Source: CAUPWF01 sp964367685
GTDB taxonomy: Bacteria > Bacillota > Clostridia > Lachnospirales > Lachnospiraceae
Assembly (NCBI GenBank): GCA_964367685.1
Contig: CAYIYM010000007.1
Location: 1-64,000, forward strand
DNA length: 64,000 nucleotides
Direction: 5' to 3'
Shown: positions 62,117 through 64,000 of the stretch, one piece after another
How the letters are laid out: each line of letters begins with the position of its first letter
How positions within the stretch are numbered: the stretch's first letter is position 1
Program-made: the position numbers and the translations under genes
Notes under the pieces: model-generated
Database searches by the model: none
What the model was told of the DNA's origin: nothing
Seen by the model: the letters and a program-made list of their open reading frames with translations, nothing else

Positions 62117-62156
62117 ATGACAATACGCACCCTCTTCTCAATAAATTCCAATTCTT

Positions 62157-62462
62157 TTATACGTTTGTTTTTAGTAATTCATTGTACGCATCTACAGCCT
62201 TATTTCTTAGTTGCACCAACATATCTACTGCTAATTGAGCTTCGGCTGCAGCAATTGGTATCGTGTGTGCATCATCTATATTCCCAGTCGCAAGTAAGTA
62301 CTGCTGTTCTTCCAATTCTGCTTGTGTAGTCTTCACATCTCCGAGTGCATTCTCCAAGATACTTGCAAAGATTTGACTTCCATTTTCATCCACTTTATTC
62401 TCTGTGTTCATTGATTTTATCGATGGTAATACTTGCATTGGTTGTATAAAATCACTTCTCAT
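62157..62462 (-). CDS. fliE: Flagellar hook-basal body protein FliE
   Basis: A 101-residue protein that joins the MS ring to the rod, with FASILENALGDVKTTQAE, a central ATGNIDDAHTIPIAAAEAQLAVDM and a C-terminal RNKAVDAYNELLKTNV. It follows flgB by 19 bp; flgC, normally between, is missing. Confidence 0.94.
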   Translation of the reverse strand: MRSDFIQPMQVLPSIKSMNTENKVDENGSQIFASILENALGDVKTTQAELEEQQYLLATGNIDDAHTIPIAAAEAQLAVDMLVQLRNKAVDAYNELLKTNV

Positions 62463-62481
62463 ATTATTCCTCCTTTAGATC

Positions 62482-62865
62482 TTACTGACCTTTGATTACC
62501 GTACTTAATCGAGTGATATCACTATTGACAGACTGTAGTGCATATTGATATTGAAGAGAAGTACGAGTCATCTCCACCATCTCCGCATCTGCATCCACAT
62601 TGTTCCCATCTAATCTTCCAGATGTAGCTGATTCAACTACTGTAATCGACGCATTTGCAATGGCTTGATTAATTGCCGTTGTATCATTCTTCGCAATTGC
62701 TAAATCCAATTGTCGCTTATAAGTATCTTCAAAATCCAAGCTCTGTGATTTATACCCAGGCGTATCAATATTGGCAATATTATTCGAAATCACAGATTGT
62801 TTTTTCCATAAATAATCTAACGATTTGTTAAGCAGGTTTATGCTTGTTCCATTTAAGTTATTCAT
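62482..62865 (-). CDS. flgB: Flagellar basal-body rod protein FlgB
   Basis: A 127-residue proximal rod protein: INLLNKSLDYLWKKQSVISNNIANIDTPGYKSQSLDFE at the N-terminus and VEMTRTSLQYQYALQSVNSDI at the end. AGGAGG before the start. First gene of the flagellar operon, with a promoter about 140 bases upstream. Confidence 0.95.
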   Translation of the reverse strand: MNNLNGTSINLLNKSLDYLWKKQSVISNNIANIDTPGYKSQSLDFEDTYKRQLDLAIAKNDTTAINQAIANASITVVESATSGRLDGNNVDADAEMVEMTRTSLQYQYALQSVNSDITRLSTVIKGQ

Positions 62866-63008
62866 TTTTTCCTCCTTCTTTATATTTTCTCATATTCATT
62901 TTATTAATTTAATCATATTTTCTTTTTATTGAAATTATTTTCTTAATTATACAATTAAATTAATATTGTTTTATAATTTATCAGTCTTTTTACAATATAA
63001 TATAGATA

Positions 63009-63037
63009 AGTATATCAATTATCAGTATTTTTTTCAA
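63009..63037 (-). promoter_or_regulatory. Sigma-A promoter of the flagellar operon
   Basis: TTGAAA (63032-63037), 17-bp spacer, TATACT (63009-63014), in the gap before flgB. Leader of about 135 AT-rich bases in which I see no other structure. Confidence 0.7.
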
Positions 63038-63075
63038 TGTTTTTGTTTTTTGAGTCGATTATATGCATCAACAAA

Positions 63076-63099
63076 AAAACAGCCCTATTGAGCTGTTTT
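63076..63099 (-). terminator. Intrinsic terminator upstream of the flagellar operon
   Basis: Stem AAAACAGC/GCTGTTTT with an 8-base loop and a run of seven T on the minus strand, 10 bp past the short FlhB-like gene. Confidence 0.85.
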
Positions 63100-63108
63100 C
63101 AATTTCTA

Positions 63109-63393
63109 CTATTCTTTATTTTTATTATTTGGTGAATATTTCAAAAAATACAAATATATTTCAATGATTGATTGATATAATTCTTCAGGTATTTCGCTTC
63201 CTAGTTCTAATTGTGTTAACATCGTTGCCAAGGAATTATCTTCATAAATCGGAACTCCATTTCGTTCTGCTGTTTCGATAATCTTCTCTGCAAGATAGCC
63301 CATCCCGGAAGCAACAATCACAGGGGCCTTATCTTCTCCATCATAGCTTAGTGCTACTGCTTTTTTGTTAAGTACATGATCAAATCGTGACAT
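63109..63393 (-). CDS. Short FlhB C-terminal-like protein (YlqH type)
   Basis: A 94-residue protein equal to the cytoplasmic domain of FlhB without membrane helices: KKAVALSYDGEDKAPVIVASG, KIIETAERNGVPIYEDN and SEIPEELYQSIIEIYLYF. The autocleavage NPTH is absent. Such proteins (YlqH in Bacillus) are widespread, often beside a FliK-like gene as here; their role is unclear. The start at 63393 has AAAGGAAG and overlaps the upstream gene by 14 bp; a longer frame start lies deep in that gene. Confidence 0.85.
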   Translation of the reverse strand: MSRFDHVLNKKAVALSYDGEDKAPVIVASGMGYLAEKIIETAERNGVPIYEDNSLATMLTQLELGSEIPEELYQSIIEIYLYFLKYSPNNKNKE

Positions 63394-64000
63394 TGATTGA
63401 GTTCTTCCTTTCAAATATTTTTGGAAATGCTGTGGATATTGGTATTGACTTCCCACCTACGTCTACATAAATCTCTTCCGTTCTAATCTGATGTTCCATA
63501 AAGATGCGTGACATATCTTCTCGGATTTGCTTCAGTTCATCACTTAATTTGTCTGGACAATTCATTTGTACTTTTATCTTTCCCTCTTTGTATAAGAAGA
63601 ATAAATCAAAAAATCCAAGTTCTTGAATATCGAATTTAATCAACCCTTGTACCGTCTTATCTTTGGGGCTGGCACTCTTCTTGCCACCGGCATCTGGGTC
63701 AATCCACATTTCGGCAAACATTAATTGTTCTCCTACTCTCATAGGTAACATCATATGAAGTACCGGCATATACACACTTTCATTTAGAACAATTGATTGC
63801 ATAAGTGATTTGAACATTTCTTTTTGGTCACTGCCTTCTGCCGAGGAAACACCTACTCGTATCAGATCTGACAACTTGTCAGCCCATCCTTGTTTCTTTG
63901 CTGATTTTTCGTATTCTGTATTGGCCAATACCTGAAGGAGCATGGATGACTTTGCACCTTGGAATGTTTCTTGCATCATCTGATATTTCATCAATTGTTC
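63380..64000 (-). CDS. FliK-like (YlqG-type) protein, 5' end outside the window
   Basis: The frame is open to the window edge, so the first residues are missing. At least 206 residues are seen; the C-terminal part (MRVGEQLMFAEMWIDPDA, IKFDIQELGFFDLFFLYKEGKIKVQM) resembles the hook-length control domain of FliK, as in YlqG proteins that precede YlqH-like genes. No start codon can be chosen. A second FliK is encoded in the main operon. Confidence 0.7.
   Translation of the reverse strand, partial: EQLMKYQMMQETFQGAKSSMLLQVLANTEYEKSAKKQGWADKLSDLIRVGVSSAEGSDQKEMFKSLMQSIVLNESVYMPVLHMMLPMRVGEQLMFAEMWIDPDAGGKKSASPKDKTVQGLIKFDIQELGFFDLFFLYKEGKIKVQMNCPDKLSDELKQIREDMSRIFMEHQIRTEEIYVDVGGKSIPISTAFPKIFERKNSINVTI

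Noticed and set aside
1..64000. CRISPR arrays, tRNA or rRNA genes, prophage, toxin-antitoxin or restriction systems
   Set aside because: I looked for spaced repeats, cloverleaf-type sequences and typical proteins of these systems and found none.

Overview
The window looks like chromosome from a low-GC, motile, anaerobic Clostridia, most likely Lachnospiraceae or a close relative. The evidence is AT-rich Firmicutes-style sequence with strong AGGAGG ribosome sites, a fliY/flbD/yviE/fliW-csrA type flagellar set, LPxTG proteins with a class B sortase, and a glycine/sarcosine/betaine reductase-type selenoprotein. I saw no tRNA, rRNA, CRISPR array, insertion sequence or prophage. Almost every gene is on the minus strand; the only convincing plus-strand genes are a hemolysin III family gene (30685-31338) and a secreted C39-like peptidase (36971-37675).

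Region 1 (1-16.7 kb) is mixed housekeeping and metabolism: a large membrane-anchored protein of unknown function, a METTL25-like methyltransferase, a ferredoxin-nitroreductase, citrate synthase, the metG-tatD-rsmA operon, maf with a large Big2/FecR-like surface protein, and a grdE-grdB-like pair. The grdB gene is read through an in-frame UGA as selenocysteine.

Region 2 (16.9-31.4 kb) is accessory and regulatory. Two paralogous vWA/LPKTG surface proteins flank a class B sortase and share an apparently identical 0.9-kb block. Next come a VTC-domain/DUF4956/carbohydrate-binding lipoprotein operon and an adjacent two-component system. Both of these share a 23-bp promoter element that differs at two positions, so they are probably one signalling unit. 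A DEAD-box helicase gene follows, with a long structured leader that starts with an intrinsic terminator.

Region 3 (31.4-64 kb) is a nearly continuous flagellar locus. From its promoter near 63.0 kb it reads flgB-fliE-fliFGHIJK-flgD-orf-flgE-flbD-motAB-fliM-cheY-flgC-fliYOPQR-flhBA-fliA-two rod/hook genes-comFB-like-fliDST, then flgM-flgN-flgK-flgL-yviE-fliW-csrA. flgC is displaced from flgB-fliE, and fliL, flhF/flhG and all chemotaxis genes except cheY are missing here. Three sites fit a sigma-28 promoter of the form TTAA-N15/16-[GA][TC]CGATA[AT]: upstream of fliD, of flgM, and of the divergent secreted C39-like peptidase. This suggests the peptidase is a late flagellar-regulon product. An atypical FtsE-like ATPase gene shares its 64-bp divergent promoter region.

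All calls come from reading the sequence without database searches. Where the first possible start codon lacks a ribosome site, a downstream start was chosen and explained.
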